Assembly (NCBI GenBank): GCA_964640435.1
Contig: CAZXFJ010000046.1
Location: 1 to 6,506, forward strand
Direction of reading: 5' to 3'
Length of the DNA: 6,506 bases
Origin: GWA1-39-11 sp964640435
GTDB taxonomy: Bacteria > Patescibacteriota > Microgenomatia > Levybacterales > GWA1-39-11
Shown: positions 5,700 through 6,506 of the stretch, piece by piece
How positions within the stretch are numbered: position 1 is the stretch's first letter
Layout: each line of letters opens with the position of its first letter
Notes under the pieces: generated by a model
Database searches by the model: none
Seen by the model: the letters and a program-made list of their open reading frames with translations, nothing else
Told to the model about the DNA's origin: nothing
Program-made: the position numbers and the translations under genes

Positions 5700-6506
5700 T
5701 TATTTACGCTTTTTAATTTGTGCCATTAATGCTGCTTCTTTTGCTTTAATTTTTTCTGCAGTTCCGCGACGAGCAAAACTATAATCATTGTAATCAACCA
5801 TTAGATATTTACCAATAAGAGGATAAACTTTTTTCAGAAGTGTTGCTTTTTCTTGCTCTACTTTTCGATAATCTGGATGTCCTTGAGGAGTTGTTCTAAG
5901 TTCTGTCTCCCAGAAAAAAGCGCGCAAGTTTTGTTTCTGAATAAAACGAACCTTATGTGCCATACAAACTGCGTATTGTGCTAGCATTGGATCTTTTTTT
6001 GCAATTTTTGCAAAAACTTTTTCAGCCCTTTCGATTGCGCCTCTATATACTTTTTCGAATTCAGTACCGACTAAGTCTTTGGAGATATTGTATCCGTGTT
6101 CTGTTGTAAAAAGTTGTCTTATCTGCGATTGAATTCTGTGACGATGTAAATCACGCCATGACCCAATGTTTACCAAAATATCATAAGTAACATATGCTGC
6201 CTCAAGCGCTCTTGGGACTTTGTGCCACCTCGCTTTTCGCTTGCTCATGATTTCAGCGATAGCTTTTTCTTTTTGTTTTGTAGACATTTTTTTAATCTTT
6301 TTCTGAATATCATCATATGAAATATTTAATTTTTGATACATTGCTTGAGCAATAACTTTTTCTTCTCCATTTTTTTCATAATCAACAAGCTCCACATCCT
6401 TTTGATTATTTTTTTTACTTTGCCTTAAAACTTCGTAATCATCATACTTACTCATTAGATATTGTCTGTATTCTGCGGCAGCATCACTTTCAGAACGCCT
6501 TAAAAA
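5700..6506 (-). CDS. ThyX-like (FAD-dependent thymidylate synthase family) protein, 5'-truncated by window edge
   Basis: The reading frame has no stop up to the right edge, and the 17 codons upstream of the ATG at 6453-6455 read like protein (...ESDAAAEYRQYL). That ATG has no Shine-Dalgarno sequence or -10 at a useful distance, so I treat it as internal and the gene as continuing beyond the window. Numbering from that Met, a ThyX-type domain starts near residue 20 (VELVDYEKNGEEKVIAQAMY), has VPRALEAAYVTYDIL (80-94), then RDLHRHRIQSQIRQ (101-114). RHRIQS fits the first half of the ThyX signature RHRxxSxNExSxRY, but the NExSxRY half is missing. Near the C-terminus, NLRAFFWETELR (176-187) matches the family's NLR...LR strand-helix with the nucleotide-binding Arg. 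ThyX makes dTMP from dUMP using methylene-tetrahydrofolate, FAD and NADPH. Because the signature is degenerate, this may be the second, possibly non-catalytic half of a two-domain ThyX-like protein. The family call is good; activity is uncertain. Confidence 0.72.
   Translation of the reverse strand, partial: FLRRSESDAAAEYRQYLMSKYDDYEVLRQSKKNNQKDVELVDYEKNGEEKVIAQAMYQKLNISYDDIQKKIKKMSTKQKEKAIAEIMSKRKARWHKVPRALEAAYVTYDILVNIGSWRDLHRHRIQSQIRQLFTTEHGYNISKDLVGTEFEKVYRGAIERAEKVFAKIAKKDPMLAQYAVCMAHKVRFIQKQNLRAFFWETELRTTPQGHPDYRKVEQEKATLLKKVYPLIGKYLMVDYNDYSFARRGTAEKIKAKEAALMAQIKKRK

Noticed and set aside
5693..5705. Palindrome AAATAA-T-TTATTT at the second convergent junction
   Set aside because: It arises because both opposing genes end in a Lys codon AAA followed by TAA. 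It is all A/T and would not form a stable stem.
1..6506. Hidden mobile element, toxin-antitoxin, defence island or CRISPR
   Set aside because: All coding space is taken by seven genes with housekeeping or membrane-type features. No terminal repeats, recombinase motifs, regularly spaced repeats or paired small genes are present.

Overview
The window looks like part of a small, AT-rich, very compact bacterial genome. The closest match I recognise is the Candidate Phyla Radiation (Patescibacteria, Microgenomates-like). This assignment is inference from four things: coding density, strongly A/T-biased codon use, the CBS-methyltransferase fusion, and the divergent ThyX-type and polyprenyl synthase sequences. 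TGA is used as a stop (end of uppS), so the code looks like the standard bacterial code 11. There are no tRNA or rRNA genes, CRISPR arrays or mobile elements. No stretch longer than about 75 bases lacks a gene.

Layout from left to right. (1) Bases 1-1266, + strand: the 3' end of an undecaprenyl-diphosphate synthase gene (uppS). It overlaps by ATGA with an all-trans polyprenyl diphosphate synthase, giving a two-gene unit for the isoprenoid carrier lipid of cell-wall synthesis. (2) Bases 1311-2630, + strand: serine hydroxymethyltransferase (glyA) behind its own promoter. (3) Bases 2632-3654, - strand: an inositol-monophosphatase-superfamily phosphatase, converging on glyA with one base between the stop codons. 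(4) Bases 3655-3725: a divergent intergenic region with a 6-bp inverted repeat and a short direct repeat. (5) Bases 3726-5030, + strand: a fusion of two CBS domains and a class I SAM-dependent methyltransferase. (6) Bases 5075-5698, + strand: a four-helix membrane protein behind a near-consensus promoter. (7) Bases 5700-6506, - strand: a divergent ThyX-type thymidylate synthase domain whose frame stays open through the right edge, so the gene is 5'-truncated here.

Functionally, uppS and the polyprenyl synthase belong together. The first-row product (an allylic all-trans diphosphate) is what cis-prenyltransferases elongate. GlyA makes methylene-tetrahydrofolate, the one-carbon donor that ThyX enzymes use to make dTMP, so the two folate-linked genes may be metabolically connected although not in one transcript. 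The phosphatase, the CBS-methyltransferase and the membrane protein have no assignable substrate.

The most interesting regulatory pattern is that three + strand genes (glyA, the CBS-methyltransferase and the membrane protein) have a -10-like hexamer beginning exactly 12 nt before the ATG and lack a properly spaced Shine-Dalgarno sequence. This is the arrangement expected for leaderless mRNAs. The operon-internal polyprenyl synthase has a good Shine-Dalgarno sequence instead.
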